Positions 37,505 to 47,320 of a DNA stretch of 64,000 nt are shown here, piece by piece (position 1 is the first letter of the stretch; each line of letters begins with the position of its first letter). Location of the stretch: NCBI GenBank assembly GCA_938034905.1, contig CALHLF010000011.1, positions 1 through 64,000 of the forward strand. Reading direction: 5' to 3'. The notes below the pieces were generated by a model. That model worked only from the letters and a program-made list of their open reading frames with translations. It made no database searches and was not told where the DNA came from. Source of the DNA: an uncultured bacterium (GTDB taxonomy: Bacteria; Dictyoglomota; Dictyoglomia; Dictyoglomales; Dictyoglomaceae). The translations under genes and the position numbers were made by a program.

Positions 37505-38551
37505 ATGGTTTTTAATTTTTTAACAAATATATTCTCAAAGGACTTAGGAATTGATCTTGGGACTGCAAATACAGTGGTTTATGTTAGAGGAAAGGGAATT
37601 GTTCTATTTGAACCCTCTATGGTTGCTATTAGGAGGGAAGATAAAAAGGTTATTGCAGTTGGTAACGAAGCAAAAAAGATGTTGGGAAGAACCCCCGAGG
37701 AAATTATTACCTTAAGACCCCTAAAGGATGGGGTGATTGCAGATTTTGAATCTGCGGAGAAGATGCTTAGATACTTTATTGAAAAGGTACATAATAGAAG
37801 GGATTTATTTGTGAGTCCTCGTATTGTTATAGGTATTCCTTCTGGAACCACTTCTGTAGAAAGAAAAGCGGTAGTTGATACCGCATATCAAGCAGGGGTA
37901 AGGGATGTTCTTTTAGTTACAGAACCTATGGCTGCAGCAATTGGAGCAAATATTCCTGTGTGGGAACCCTCAGGAAATATTATTGTGGATATTGGAGGAG
38001 GAACTACTGAAATTGCAGTTATTTCTCTTGGGGGAATTGTAGTAAGCAGTTCTATAAAAATTGCAGGAGATGAGATGGATGAAGCGATTATGCATTTTAT
38101 AAGGAAAAAATATAGTCTTTATATTGGGGAAAGGACTGCCGAAGAGATAAAAATAAAATTAGGAAATGTCTATTTTGGAGATGAAAATAAAGAATATATG
38201 GAAGTAAAAGGAAGGGATCTTATTACTGGTGTTCCAAGAAGTATAGAAATTTCTTCTACAGAAATAAGAGATGCATTAAGAGAAGTTGTAAATATAATCG
38301 TCAATACTATAAGAGATACATTGGAAAAGACTCCGCCTGAACTTGCTGCAGATATTATAGACAAAGGGATAGTTCTCACAGGTGGTGGAGCTCTACTTAG
38401 AGGTTTAGATGAATATATTTCTGAAGAATTAGGTGTTTATACCTTTGTTTCAGAGGAACCCCTATATTGTGTGGTAAAGGGGACAGGCAAAATTATAGAA
38501 GAGTATGAAAAATATAAGCAAATTCTTCCAAAGTTGAGCAGTAATTACTAA
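37505..38551 (+). CDS. mreB: Rod shape-determining protein MreB
   Basis: Actin-like protein that forms membrane-associated filaments and directs lateral wall synthesis. 348 residues, with the phosphate-1 loop [21 protein letters not shown] in two parts near 15-35, the phosphate-2 motif [20 protein letters not shown] near 159-178, and the adenosine motif [15 protein letters not shown] near the C-terminus. Shine-Dalgarno aaggagga. First of the mreBCD set. Confidence 0.96.
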   Translation: MVFNFLTNIFSKDLGIDLGTANTVVYVRGKGIVLFEPSMVAIRREDKKVIAVGNEAKKMLGRTPEEIITLRPLKDGVIADFESAEKMLRYFIEKVHNRRDLFVSPRIVIGIPSGTTSVERKAVVDTAYQAGVRDVLLVTEPMAAAIGANIPVWEPSGNIIVDIGGGTTEIAVISLGGIVVSSSIKIAGDEMDEAIMHFIRKKYSLYIGERTAEEIKIKLGNVYFGDENKEYMEVKGRDLITGVPRSIEISSTEIRDALREVVNIIVNTIRDTLEKTPPELAADIIDKGIVLTGGGALLRGLDEYISEELGVYTFVSEEPLYCVVKGTGKIIEEYEKYKQILPKLSSNY

Positions 38552-39339
38552 TGAATAAGAGAAGAAGACTTAAGTTACGAATTTTGGCTTTAATTTTCTT
38601 AATAATATTTATCGCTTGGGAAGAAAAATCTATTCAGGAAAAAGTAGCTTATATTCAAGATTACTTTTTTCGATTTTTAAGAAGTATTAAAGAATTTAGA
38701 AAAAATTTATATGATTTTTTAACTATATATAAAACTTTAGAGGAAGAAAAAGATTATTGGCGTAAGGAAGCTGAAAATTTATATAAAGAAAATATTAACT
38801 TAAAATTATCTCTGGAAAACATGAAGAGACTTCAAGAATTTTCGTGGATTAAAAATTTTAAAATTGAAAATTACGAATTAATTCCTGCTTTAATAATTGG
38901 TAGGGATCCTATAAATTGGAATTTAAATTTTAGAATCAATAAAGGGAAAAAAGATGGAATAGAGGAAAATATGCCAGTAATTTATAAAGATCAATTAATC
39001 GGTGTAATTGAGTACGTAGGAAAGAATTATTCTGAAATAAAATCTATATTTAATCCCTCTTTCTCTATAGGGGTCATTATATATGAAACTAAGGATCAAG
39101 GAGTTATAAAAGGAGCATTAGATTATATGGAAATATCATATCTATTTTCAGATAACGAAATAAAAAAAGGGTATCATGTAATAACTTCTGGGATTGATGA
39201 TTCTATTCCTTATGGTTTAAAAGTAGGCTATATTGAAGAGGTAAATAAAAACCCAAGTTATTTTCTACCAAAATTAAAAATACTACCCTTCTTTGATTTT
39301 TCTAATTTAGAAGGGGTGGTAATTTGCAAAAAGTATTAA
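38551..39339 (+). CDS. mreC: Rod shape-determining protein MreC
   Basis: A bitopic membrane protein of 262 residues. One N-terminal helix (LRILALIFLIIFIAW, about 8-22), a coiled-coil (about 45-90, TLEEEKDYWRKEAENLYKEN) and a C-terminal beta domain exported to the periplasm. PALIIGRDPINWN and INKGKKDGIEENMPV are family-like. Overlaps mreB by one base and mreD by 16. Confidence 0.9.
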   Translation: MNKRRRLKLRILALIFLIIFIAWEEKSIQEKVAYIQDYFFRFLRSIKEFRKNLYDFLTIYKTLEEEKDYWRKEAENLYKENINLKLSLENMKRLQEFSWIKNFKIENYELIPALIIGRDPINWNLNFRINKGKKDGIEENMPVIYKDQLIGVIEYVGKNYSEIKSIFNPSFSIGVIIYETKDQGVIKGALDYMEISYLFSDNEIKKGYHVITSGIDDSIPYGLKVGYIEEVNKNPSYFLPKLKILPFFDFSNLEGVVICKKY

Positions 39340-39779
39340 TCTTTGTTTCTCCTCCCATCTTTTCTTTAATCCAAAGTTCATTAATTTTTGGTGATTTTAA
39401 ACCTTATTTTTTACTTATATTTTTTATCTTCTTAGTATTAAAGGGACTTTTTAAAAAAGAATTTCTTTTGTATTTTTCTTTTTCTGAATCCATCTTCTCT
39501 CATAGACCCTTTTATATGTTTTTAATATTTTGGTTAATTTTATATGTTATAATGAGTCTCTGGAAAAGAAGACTTTTTCTTGCTCATAAAAGTTTTTCCT
39601 TTATTTTAATAATTACTTTTAGCTTCTTGACTTTAGTCTTTTGGAATTTAGATTCTTTTTTTAACTTAAATCTTCTTAAAAAAACTTTATTTTTCTCTGC
39701 ATTCAATATAATTTTCTTTTTGCCCTTTTATTTATTTCTACCAAAATACTTAGAAAAAATTGGGTATGAAGAAACCTAA
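39324..39779 (+). CDS. mreD: MreD-like membrane protein
   Basis: 151 residues with about five hydrophobic helices and very high Phe/Leu content. The sequence is too divergent to recognise MreD motifs by eye. The call rests on size, topology and the position between mreC and the PBP2 gene. The TTG at 39324 is preceded by aaggggtgg. Confidence 0.7.
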   Translation: MQKVLIFVSPPIFSLIQSSLIFGDFKPYFLLIFFIFLVLKGLFKKEFLLYFSFSESIFSHRPFYMFLIFWLILYVIMSLWKRRLFLAHKSFSFILIITFSFLTLVFWNLDSFFNLNLLKKTLFFSAFNIIFFLPFYLFLPKYLEKIGYEET

Positions 39780-41514
39780 ATTTTTCTTATATATAGTTAA
39801 TTTTCTATTATTAACATTGGCTTTTAGACTTTTTTATATCCAAATAATAAATGGAGATTTTTATGAAGAACTTTCAAAAAGAAATTATCTTAAATTTATA
39901 ACCATTCCATCTCCACGAGGGTTAATTTTAGACAGGAATGGGAATATACTTGCTACAAATAATGTTAAATACTCAATATATCTTGTTCCTCCCTACGATT
40001 TTGATAAAAATAAATTTAAAAATTTATCAAAAATCCTTAATTTGCCCCCTGAAGAATTAGAAAAAAAAATTAAAGGAATTAAATCATATACACCAGCTAT
40101 TCTCTTAAAGAAAAATCTTAATTATAAAGAGATTTCTTTATTAGAGAGTAATCGAGAAAAATTACCCTCATTTATTATTAATATGGAGCTTGAGAGGGCT
40201 TATCCTTATGGTAATTTGGCATCTCATATCTTAGGACATATAGGAGAAGTAGGAAGGGAAGAACTTATTCATGGAGAAGATTTTGATTACTCACTTGGAG
40301 ACATAGTGGGAAAGTCAGGGGTAGAGAAAATATATGAAAAATATTTAAAGGGAAGAAAGGGATATAGAAGTATAGAGCTTTTTTCAAATAAAAAGAAATA
40401 CAAAATTCTTCCAAGTAAAGATCCTGAACCAGGATACAACTTAGTTCTTACTATTGATAAGGATTTACAAGAACTCTCTGAGAAGGTATTAGGAGAAAAT
40501 GTGGGAGTAATAATTATATCGGAACCATGGAGTGGAGAAATTTTAGCCTTAGTTAGTCATCCTGATTTTGATCCTAATAAGTTTGTTATGGGATTTTCGA
40601 AAAGCGAATGGGAAGAACTTGTAAATAATCCGAAAAATCCTTTGAATGATAGAGCAATTTCAAGTCTTTATCCTCCAGGTTCAATTTTTAAACTCATTGT
40701 ATCTTTATCTGCCTTAGAAAAAGGAAAAATTTCTTTAAAGGAAAAATTCTACTGTTCTGGAGGGATAAAAGTAGGGAAAAATTTTTTTGGTTGTTGGAAA
40801 GAGGGAGGACATGGCTATGTTGATTTTCTGGAGGGTATAGCTCAATCTTGTAATGTAGTATTTTATAATTTAGGATTAAGAGTTGGACCTGAAGATATAT
40901 CAAAGATGGCTAAGGATTTTGGATTAGGAGATAAAACAGGTATAGATCTACCAGGAGAATTAAATGGACTAATTCCCTCTCCAGAATGGAAAAAAAATAG
41001 ATTAAAGGAGTCTTGGTTTTTAGGAGATACTTTAAATATGTCTATAGGACAAGGATATATTTTAACTACCCCTATGGAGGTCCATCTTATGATAAGTATT
41101 ATTGCAACAGAGGGGATAGGATATAGACCTCACTTAGTTAAGAAAATTTTAAATTGTAATGGGGAAGATATTAAGATATTTGAACCTGAAATTGTGAGAA
41201 AAGTTTCTTTAAAGCCTGAAAGTTGGAAAATTCTTAAAGAAGGAATGAGATTAGTAGTAGAAAGGGGAACGGGAATAGCTGCGAAGGGTAAAATCTGGAG
41301 TATAGGAGGAAAAACAGGAACTGCACAAAATCCTCATGGGGAAAGTCATGCGTGGTTTGGAGCTTTTTTTCCATGGGAAAATCCCAAATATGTGATAACA
41401 ATTTTTGTGGAACATGGGAAAAGTGGGGGTGGAAAATGTGCTCCGATGGCAAGGGAGATTATTAAATATTTGGAGGAGAGAGAGGGAGAGAAAGTTGGGA
41501 AAGATATTTATTAA
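39766..41514 (+). CDS. mrdA: Penicillin-binding protein 2 (MrdA)
   Basis: Class B transpeptidase for cell elongation. About 582 residues with one N-terminal anchor helix. The dimerisation region RGLILDRNGNILATN is near 50. The catalytic motifs are SIFK in YPPGSIFKLIVSL, SCN in AQSCNVVFYNLG and KTG in GGKTGTAQNP. The ATG at 39766 is preferred over TTG 39760 because it aligns with the usual short cytoplasmic tail. Partners MreB, MreC and MreD are encoded immediately upstream. Confidence 0.94.
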   Translation: MKKPKFFLYIVNFLLLTLAFRLFYIQIINGDFYEELSKRNYLKFITIPSPRGLILDRNGNILATNNVKYSIYLVPPYDFDKNKFKNLSKILNLPPEELEKKIKGIKSYTPAILLKKNLNYKEISLLESNREKLPSFIINMELERAYPYGNLASHILGHIGEVGREELIHGEDFDYSLGDIVGKSGVEKIYEKYLKGRKGYRSIELFSNKKKYKILPSKDPEPGYNLVLTIDKDLQELSEKVLGENVGVIIISEPWSGEILALVSHPDFDPNKFVMGFSKSEWEELVNNPKNPLNDRAISSLYPPGSIFKLIVSLSALEKGKISLKEKFYCSGGIKVGKNFFGCWKEGGHGYVDFLEGIAQSCNVVFYNLGLRVGPEDISKMAKDFGLGDKTGIDLPGELNGLIPSPEWKKNRLKESWFLGDTLNMSIGQGYILTTPMEVHLMISIIATEGIGYRPHLVKKILNCNGEDIKIFEPEIVRKVSLKPESWKILKEGMRLVVERGTGIAAKGKIWSIGGKTGTAQNPHGESHAWFGAFFPWENPKYVITIFVEHGKSGGGKCAPMAREIIKYLEEREGEKVGKDIY

Positions 41515-42082
41515 AGGAGATATAAAAGAAGGATTAAAACTTATTGTTGATCCTTATTTAACATGGGAGGAAATTAAAGAACTTATATGGGAAGAATTAA
41601 GAGAAAAGAGGGACTTTTTGAGAGGGTCCTCTATAAATGTTGATTTAAAAGATAAAAAAGTAGATGAAGAAGATTGGATTAATTTTCAACAAAAAATTTT
41701 TAAAGAATTTGGTATAATGTTATATAAAGAAATTTTTGTATCAAAATTAGTAGATAAAAACATAGCTCAAATTCTTATAGGACCTATAAGAAACGGTCAA
41801 AGGGTGCACTCTAAATATAGCCTTTTAATTATAGGAGACGTTAATCCAGGAGCAGAAATTGTAAGTGAAAAAAGTATTTTTGTATTAGGGAAAATTAAGG
41901 GTTCAGTTTATGCAGGGATAGAAAAAAATAGGAAAGCTTTAATTTTTGGGTTAAGTTTAAGTCCAATACATATGCAAATTGCTGATGTAGTTTGGGTGGA
42001 AGAAAAGATATTAGATTCTTCCTTTGGATATTGGGTATATATTGAAGATAATAAATTAAAAATAAGTATTAACATTTTGTAG
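41495..42082 (+). CDS. minC: Septum site-determining protein MinC
   Basis: Inhibitor of FtsZ ring assembly, placed by MinD. About 195 residues from the TTG at 41495 (GKIFIKGDIKEGLKL), which has a gggagaga ribosome site. A longer frame from 41405 is read through mrdA sequence and is unlikely. The C-terminal beta-helix carries GPIRNGQRVHSKYSLLIIGD and NPGAEIVSEKSIFVLGKIKG, the classic MinC repeat. Its start overlaps the mrdA end by 20 bases. Confidence 0.91.
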   Translation: MGKIFIKGDIKEGLKLIVDPYLTWEEIKELIWEELREKRDFLRGSSINVDLKDKKVDEEDWINFQQKIFKEFGIMLYKEIFVSKLVDKNIAQILIGPIRNGQRVHSKYSLLIIGDVNPGAEIVSEKSIFVLGKIKGSVYAGIEKNRKALIFGLSLSPIHMQIADVVWVEEKILDSSFGYWVYIEDNKLKISINIL

Positions 42083-42093
42083 GAGGTATAAAA

Positions 42094-42888
42094 ATGGGTA
42101 AAGCCTTTGTGATAACTTCAGGAAAGGGAGGTGTTGGAAAAACTACAGCTGTAGCAAATATTGGAACTGGTTTAGCTATGAAAGGATACAGTGTAGCTTT
42201 AGTAGATACTGATATTGGATTAAGAAATTTAGATCTCCTCTTGGGATTAGAAAATAGAATAGTATACAATATAGTAGATGTTGCTGAAAAAAAATGCCAA
42301 TTAAAGCAGGCATTAATAAGAGATAAAAGATTAAATAACTTATATCTTCTTCCAGCTGCACAAACTCGAGAAAAGGATGCTATTAATAGGGATCAAATGA
42401 TTGAAATAATCGAGAACTTAAGACCATCCTTTGATTATATTCTAATTGATTGCCCCGCAGGAATAGAACAAGGTTTTAAAAATGCTATTGCTGGTGCGGA
42501 TTATGCGATAGTTATAACTACCCCTGAAGTTGCAGCAGTAAGGGATGCGGATAGGGTTATTGGATTATTAGAAGCAAATGGATTTAGAGATCCAGTTCTT
42601 ATCATAAATAGAGTAAGACCTGAGATGGTAAAAAAGGGAAATATGTTGGGTATAGAAGATGTATTAGAAATCCTGGCAATAAAGCTTTTAGGGATTGTTC
42701 CTGAAGATGAGGAAATAATTATAAGTATAAATAAAGGGGAGCCAATAATTTTTAATAATAATAAAAGTAAGGCAGGAATTGCCTTTAGCTTAATAGTTGA
42801 TAGTATTTTAGGGGAAAAGGTAGATTGGAATAATGTATTTACAGAACCCACCCTTATAGATAGATTGAGAAAATTTTTTAATTTTTAA
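42094..42888 (+). CDS. minD: Septum site-determining ATPase MinD
   Basis: ParA-like ATPase of 264 residues. The deviant Walker A SGKGGVGKTT starts at about residue 9. DTDIGLRNLDLLLGLENR, DCPAGIEQGF and a C-terminal amphipathic membrane-binding helix (LIDRLRKFFNF) follow. Recruits MinC to the membrane and responds to MinE. Shine-Dalgarno aggaggta. Confidence 0.96.
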   Translation: MGKAFVITSGKGGVGKTTAVANIGTGLAMKGYSVALVDTDIGLRNLDLLLGLENRIVYNIVDVAEKKCQLKQALIRDKRLNNLYLLPAAQTREKDAINRDQMIEIIENLRPSFDYILIDCPAGIEQGFKNAIAGADYAIVITTPEVAAVRDADRVIGLLEANGFRDPVLIINRVRPEMVKKGNMLGIEDVLEILAIKLLGIVPEDEEIIISINKGEPIIFNNNKSKAGIAFSLIVDSILGEKVDWNNVFTEPTLIDRLRKFFNF

Positions 42889-42900
42889 GAGGAGGAAAAA

Positions 42901-43140
42901 ATGCCCATTTTTGATTTTGGTGGAAGGCATAAGTCTCCAAGGGATATAGCAAAGGAGAGGCTTCAAGTTATGTTAGTCTACGATAGAGCTCATTTAGATC
43001 CTGGATTAGTGGATGCTTTAAAAGAGGATTTAGTTAGAACAGTATCTAAATATTCTAATTTTGATATTAACAATTTAACTATAGATTTTTCTCAAAAGGA
43101 TAATCAGGTAATCTTAAGAATAGACATACCTATTAAATAG
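42901..43140 (+). CDS. minE: Cell division topological specificity factor MinE
   Basis: 79 residues. The N-terminal amphipathic/MinD-interaction segment includes KSPRDIAKERLQVMLVYDRA (about 12-31). The C-terminal topological domain ends ILRIDIPIK. Shine-Dalgarno gaggagg. Presence of MinE implies pole-to-pole MinCD oscillation. Last gene of the 16-kb co-directional run. Confidence 0.94.
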   Translation: MPIFDFGGRHKSPRDIAKERLQVMLVYDRAHLDPGLVDALKEDLVRTVSKYSNFDINNLTIDFSQKDNQVILRIDIPIK

Positions 43141-43168
43141 GATTTTATATTTTCTTACCTCAAATAAA

Positions 43169-43197
43169 TTGACAATACATTAATTTTTTGATAAATT
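43169..43197 (+). promoter_or_regulatory. Probable promoter of the aromatic amino acid operon
   Basis: TTGACA (43169-43174), 17 bases, then a weak -10 TAAATT (43192-43197), in the 89-base gap between minE and aroE. Confidence 0.55.
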
Positions 43198-43229
43198 AAT
43201 CCAAAATTTACTTCAGGGAAAGGAATTTT

Positions 43230-44081
43230 ATGATTTCACAAGAGATGAAAATTTTAGGCTTAATAGGCTATCCTTTAAAGCATTCTATATCCTTCATATT
43301 GCATAATTTTGCCTTTAAACAATTAAAAATTCCTGCAATTTACTTAAATATTCCTATTCCGTTAGAAAATATTTATAAGGCCTTAGAAGGATTAAAATAT
43401 CTTCCCTTCTATGGATTAAACGTCACTATTCCCTATAAGGAATTAGTAACCTCATATGTTGATGAGATTTCTCCTTTAGCCCAAAAGGTTAAAGCAGTAA
43501 ATACAATAACTATTAAAGAGGGAAAATGGTATGGAGATAATACTGATGTTCCTGGTTTTATAAAGACTTTAGAGGATTTAGAACTTTCAAAGGATGTTTC
43601 TTATTTAGTATTAGGAGCGGGTGGTGCTGGTAGAGCTATAGGTTTTTCCTTAGCAGAATATGGAGCTCAAAAGATTTATATTACAAATAGAACAAAAGAA
43701 AAGGGAGAAAATTTAATAAAAGACTTAAAATATTATTATCCTCATCTAAAATTGGAATTTATTCCTTGGGAGGAAAAAGAAAATTTTTCTGAAGATTCTT
43801 TTGTAATTATAAATACTACATCCTTAGGATTAGATGGGAAGACTTCCCCTTTTAAGATAGATAAATTTTCAAAAAATAAAATATGTTTTGTCTATGATAT
43901 AATCTATAATCCCTATAAAACCCCATTAATAATTCAGGCTGAAAATCTAAAGATTCCTTGGAAAAATGGTTTAGATATGCTAATTTATCAGGGTATTTTT
44001 GCTTGGAAAAATTGGTTTGGTATTATGCCCCCCTTTGATCTTCTTAAAAAAGAAGGAGAGAAATATTTATGCGATTTTTAA
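43230..44081 (+). CDS. aroE: Shikimate 5-dehydrogenase
   Basis: NADPH-dependent reduction of 3-dehydroshikimate. 283 residues. Substrate-binding GYPLKHSIS (about 12-20) and LNVTIPYKE with the catalytic Lys, then AVNTI and DNTDVPGF. The Rossmann loop GAGGAGRAIGFSLAEYGA is near 130-147. ATG 43230 with aaaggaa. Overlaps aroC by 13 bases. Confidence 0.95.
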   Translation: MISQEMKILGLIGYPLKHSISFILHNFAFKQLKIPAIYLNIPIPLENIYKALEGLKYLPFYGLNVTIPYKELVTSYVDEISPLAQKVKAVNTITIKEGKWYGDNTDVPGFIKTLEDLELSKDVSYLVLGAGGAGRAIGFSLAEYGAQKIYITNRTKEKGENLIKDLKYYYPHLKLEFIPWEEKENFSEDSFVIINTTSLGLDGKTSPFKIDKFSKNKICFVYDIIYNPYKTPLIIQAENLKIPWKNGLDMLIYQGIFAWKNWFGIMPPFDLLKKEGEKYLCDF

Positions 44082-45235
44082 CTGCTGGAGAATCTCATGG
44101 TCCGTGTCTAACTGCAATAATTGAAGGATTTCCTGCAGGTATTAAAATTTCTATTGATGAAATAAATAAAGAATTGGAAAAAAGACAAAGGACTTATGGG
44201 AGAGGAGAAAGAATGAAGATTGAAAAAGATGAAGTAGAGATTCTTTCCGGAGTAAGAGGAGGATATACCTTAGGCTCTCCTATAACCTTAAGGATAATCA
44301 ATAAAGATTGGGAAAATTGGAAAAAGGTTATGGGTACTATAGAAGAAATTATTGCTGATCCTATTACCACACCTCGTCCTGGGCATGCGGATCTTGCTGG
44401 AGCTTTAAAATATTATTCTGAAGATATAAGAAATGTTTTGGAAAGAGCTAGTGCTAGAGAAACTGCAATTAGGGTTGCAGTTGGTGCTTTTGCCAAAATC
44501 CTACTGAAAGAATTTAATATAGAAACATTAAGCTATACAGAATCAATAGGGGGAATTGAAGATAAATTTGAAGATTTATCTTGGTATGAAATTAAGGAAA
44601 GAGTAGAAAGGTCCAGTTTAAGATGGGTAGATAAGAAGACCGAAAAAGAAGTAGAAATATTAATAAATAAAATAAGAGATGAAGGAGACACCATAGGAGG
44701 AACCTTTGTTGTTTTAGTTAGAAATGTACCACCAGGAATTGGAAGTTATGTTCATTGGGATAGAAGATTAGATGGATTATTAGCTCAAGCTATTATAAGT
44801 ATTCCATCGGTAAAGGGTGTAGAAATTGGAGAAGCATTTTTAATGTCAAGAAAGAAAGGATCTGAGGTTCTGGATTCCTTTATAGAAGAAAATGGAAAAA
44901 TTAGAAGAAAAACAAATTATATGGGGGGTATAGAGGGAGGAGTTTCTAATGGAGAAGATATATTTATAAGAGGAATAGTTAAACCTATTCCCACTTTAAG
45001 AAGACCTTTATTGTCCTTTGACCTTAAAGAGAAAAAAATAAAAGAAAGCTTTTATGAAAGAAGCGATATATGTGTTGTTCCTGCAATATGCATTATAGCA
45101 GAATCAATGGTATCTTGGATTATTGCCTCAGAATTTTTAAAAAAGTTTTCTGGGGATCATATCTATGAGATTAAAAGAAATTATGAGAATTATAAAAGAT
45201 ATCTTGAGGAGAGATTATGGAAGAAATCAGAGTAA
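44069..45235 (+). CDS. aroC: Chorismate synthase
   Basis: FMN-dependent conversion of EPSP to chorismate. 388 residues. N-terminal GESHGPCLTAIIEGFPAG, then RQRTYGRGERM, TPRPGHADLAGALKY and the basic active-site segment near 130 (RNVLERASARETA). C-terminal RRPLLSFDL. Overlaps aroE and aroB, so translation is probably coupled. Confidence 0.96.
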   Translation: MRFLTAGESHGPCLTAIIEGFPAGIKISIDEINKELEKRQRTYGRGERMKIEKDEVEILSGVRGGYTLGSPITLRIINKDWENWKKVMGTIEEIIADPITTPRPGHADLAGALKYYSEDIRNVLERASARETAIRVAVGAFAKILLKEFNIETLSYTESIGGIEDKFEDLSWYEIKERVERSSLRWVDKKTEKEVEILINKIRDEGDTIGGTFVVLVRNVPPGIGSYVHWDRRLDGLLAQAIISIPSVKGVEIGEAFLMSRKKGSEVLDSFIEENGKIRRKTNYMGGIEGGVSNGEDIFIRGIVKPIPTLRRPLLSFDLKEKKIKESFYERSDICVVPAICIIAESMVSWIIASEFLKKFSGDHIYEIKRNYENYKRYLEERLWKKSE

Positions 45236-46290
45236 ATATACCCCAAAATGAATATTCTATATATATTGGAAAAAATTATCTTTCCTCTCTTCCATTTCAT
45301 TTTCTTAATTATTCTTCTGTTTTTATAATTACTCATCCCTTCTTAGCTTGGCAATATGGTGAAGAAGTTAAAGAGGGTTTGGAAAAGAAAAATATAAAAC
45401 CAAATTTTATATTTGTCCCCTCAGGAGAGAAGAGTAAATCTTTTAAAGAATTTATTAGAATTCATCGAACTCTTGCTCAAGCTAATACAGATAGAAGGTC
45501 TGTAATAGTAGCCTTAGGGGGAGGAGTTATAGGAGACTTAGCAGGTTTTATCTCTGCAACCTATTTAAGAGGAGTAGATTATGTCCAAATTCCTACAACT
45601 TTACTTTCCCAAGTAGATAGTTCTATTGGAGGAAAGGTGGGAATAAATATCCCCGAGGGAAAGAATCTTGTGGGAGCTTTTTATCATCCTAAAGCAGTAT
45701 TTATTGACATAAAGACTTTAGATACTTTACCGGAGAGGGAATTTAAAAGTGGTTTAGCAGAAGTTATTAAATATGGAGTCATTCTAAATAAGGAATTATT
45801 TGAGTTCTTAGATAAAAATTATGAAAAAATCTTAAAAAGAGATGAAAAGTTTCTTACCTATATTATTAAAGAAAGTATCTTGTGTAAAAAATATGTAGTA
45901 GAAAAAGATGAAAAAGAGAGAAATTTAAGAATGATATTAAACTTTGGACATACCATAGGACATGCTATTGAGGCAAAGGGAAGATTTAATAAATTTTTAC
46001 ATGGAGAAGCGGTAGCTATAGGAATGTTATTAGCTACAAAGATATCCTATCTGCTTAACTATTGTTCTGAAGATACTTATCTTAGAGTAAAAAATCTTCT
46101 TTTAAAATTTGATTTTTCACTTGATTTTCCCTATAATTTTTCCTCTTTATTGCCCTATATTATGAGGGATAAGAAGGTTTTATCTAAAAAAATTAGATTT
46201 ATTCTTCCCTTAAGAATTGGAGAAGTTTTTATAAATGAAGAAGTACCTTTAGATTTGGTAAAAGAAGTTATAGATAAAAAGGAGGAGTGA
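45217..46290 (+). CDS. aroB: 3-dehydroquinate synthase
   Basis: Zinc/NAD-dependent cyclisation of DAHP. 357 residues. ALGGGVIGDLAGFISATYLRG (two halves, near 100-120), PTTLLSQVDSSIGGKVGIN, the zinc ligands in EVIKYG, NFGHTIGHAIE and HGEAVAIGM. No fused shikimate kinase domain, unlike the AroKB fusions of some thermophiles. ATG 45217 lies within the aroC end. Confidence 0.96.
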   Translation: MEEIRVNIPQNEYSIYIGKNYLSSLPFHFLNYSSVFIITHPFLAWQYGEEVKEGLEKKNIKPNFIFVPSGEKSKSFKEFIRIHRTLAQANTDRRSVIVALGGGVIGDLAGFISATYLRGVDYVQIPTTLLSQVDSSIGGKVGINIPEGKNLVGAFYHPKAVFIDIKTLDTLPEREFKSGLAEVIKYGVILNKELFEFLDKNYEKILKRDEKFLTYIIKESILCKKYVVEKDEKERNLRMILNFGHTIGHAIEAKGRFNKFLHGEAVAIGMLLATKISYLLNYCSEDTYLRVKNLLLKFDFSLDFPYNFSSLLPYIMRDKKVLSKKIRFILPLRIGEVFINEEVPLDLVKEVIDKKEE

Positions 46291-46294
46291 AGAA

Positions 46295-47320
46295 ATGATA
46301 ATAGTATTAAGACCTAATGCTACTGACGAAGATATTCAGAAGGTGATTGATAAATTAAAGGAGTTTAATTATGGGGCTCATATATCAAGGGGAGAAACAA
46401 GAACTGTAATTGGAGCTATTGGTGAAAAGAGAATGGAAGAAAAGATTTTAATAATGGAACAGATAGAAGTTTTTCCCTTTGTAGAAAAGGTCATTCCAAT
46501 TTTAACATCCTATAAGTTGACTCTAAGGGATTTAAAACCTGAGGGGACAAAAATTTATATTAATGATATAGAAATTGGAGGAAATACTGTAGTTATTATG
46601 GCTGGCCCCTGTGCTGTAGAAAGTAAAGAACAATTAAGGGAAACAGCAAAATTTGTAAAAGAAAAGGGAGCTAAAATACTAAGGGGAGGAGTTTTCAAAC
46701 CAAGAACATCTCCCTATAGTTTTCAAGGTTTAGGAATTGATGGGCTAAAAATTCTTTACGAAGTCAAAGAAGAATTTCAGATTCCAGTAATAACTGAAAT
46801 AATGGATCCAAGAGATTTGGAAAAGGCATTGGATTATATAGATATAGTACAAATAGGTGCAAGAAATATGCAAAATTTCACTCTATTGAAGGAAGTGGGA
46901 CAGATTAGAAAACCAGTACTTTTAAAAAGGGGACCTTCTGCTACTTTGGAAGAATTTCTTTTTGCTGCTGAATATATATTATTAGGAGGAAATAATGAGG
47001 TAATTCTTTGCGAAAGGGGAATAAGAAGTTTTTCCGATTTTTCAAGAAATACTTTAGATTTGGCTATTGTTCCTGCTTTAAAGGAAAAGACACATCTGCC
47101 CGTTTTTGTTGATCCCAGTCATGGAACAGGAAGCTATAAATTGGTACCTAGTATGTCAAAAGCAGCAGTTGCATGTGGAGCAGATGGACTAATTATAGAG
47201 GTTCATCCAAATCCTGAAAAAGCTTTATCTGATGGACCTCAGTCCTTAAACTTTCCTGCCTTTGAGAGTCTTATGAAGGATCTTATAAATATTTCGAAAG
47301 CGATTGGTAAGAATATATGA
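46295..47320 (+). CDS. aroF: 3-deoxy-7-phosphoheptulonate synthase (AroF type, with N-terminal regulatory domain)
   Basis: Condenses PEP and erythrose 4-phosphate, the entry step. 341 residues. An N-terminal ferredoxin-like domain (about 1-70, VLRPNATDEDIQKVIDKLKE) is the regulatory module seen in Thermotoga DAHP synthase, where Tyr binds. The barrel has GPCAVES, GGVFKPRTSPYSFQGLG, GARNMQNF, LKRG and DPSHGTGS. Feedback inhibition by an aromatic amino acid is expected from the family. Confidence 0.95.
   Translation: MIIVLRPNATDEDIQKVIDKLKEFNYGAHISRGETRTVIGAIGEKRMEEKILIMEQIEVFPFVEKVIPILTSYKLTLRDLKPEGTKIYINDIEIGGNTVVIMAGPCAVESKEQLRETAKFVKEKGAKILRGGVFKPRTSPYSFQGLGIDGLKILYEVKEEFQIPVITEIMDPRDLEKALDYIDIVQIGARNMQNFTLLKEVGQIRKPVLLKRGPSATLEEFLFAAEYILLGGNNEVILCERGIRSFSDFSRNTLDLAIVPALKEKTHLPVFVDPSHGTGSYKLVPSMSKAAVACGADGLIIEVHPNPEKALSDGPQSLNFPAFESLMKDLINISKAIGKNI

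Noticed and set aside
41405-41494. Longer N-terminus for minC from the ATG at 41405
   Set aside because: The extra 30 residues are an out-of-frame reading of mrdA, are Arg/Trp rich, and a good ribosome site precedes TTG 41495.
42501-42851. 116-codon minus-strand open frame opposite minD
   Set aside because: Composition-driven shadow of minD with no start signal or recognisable domain.
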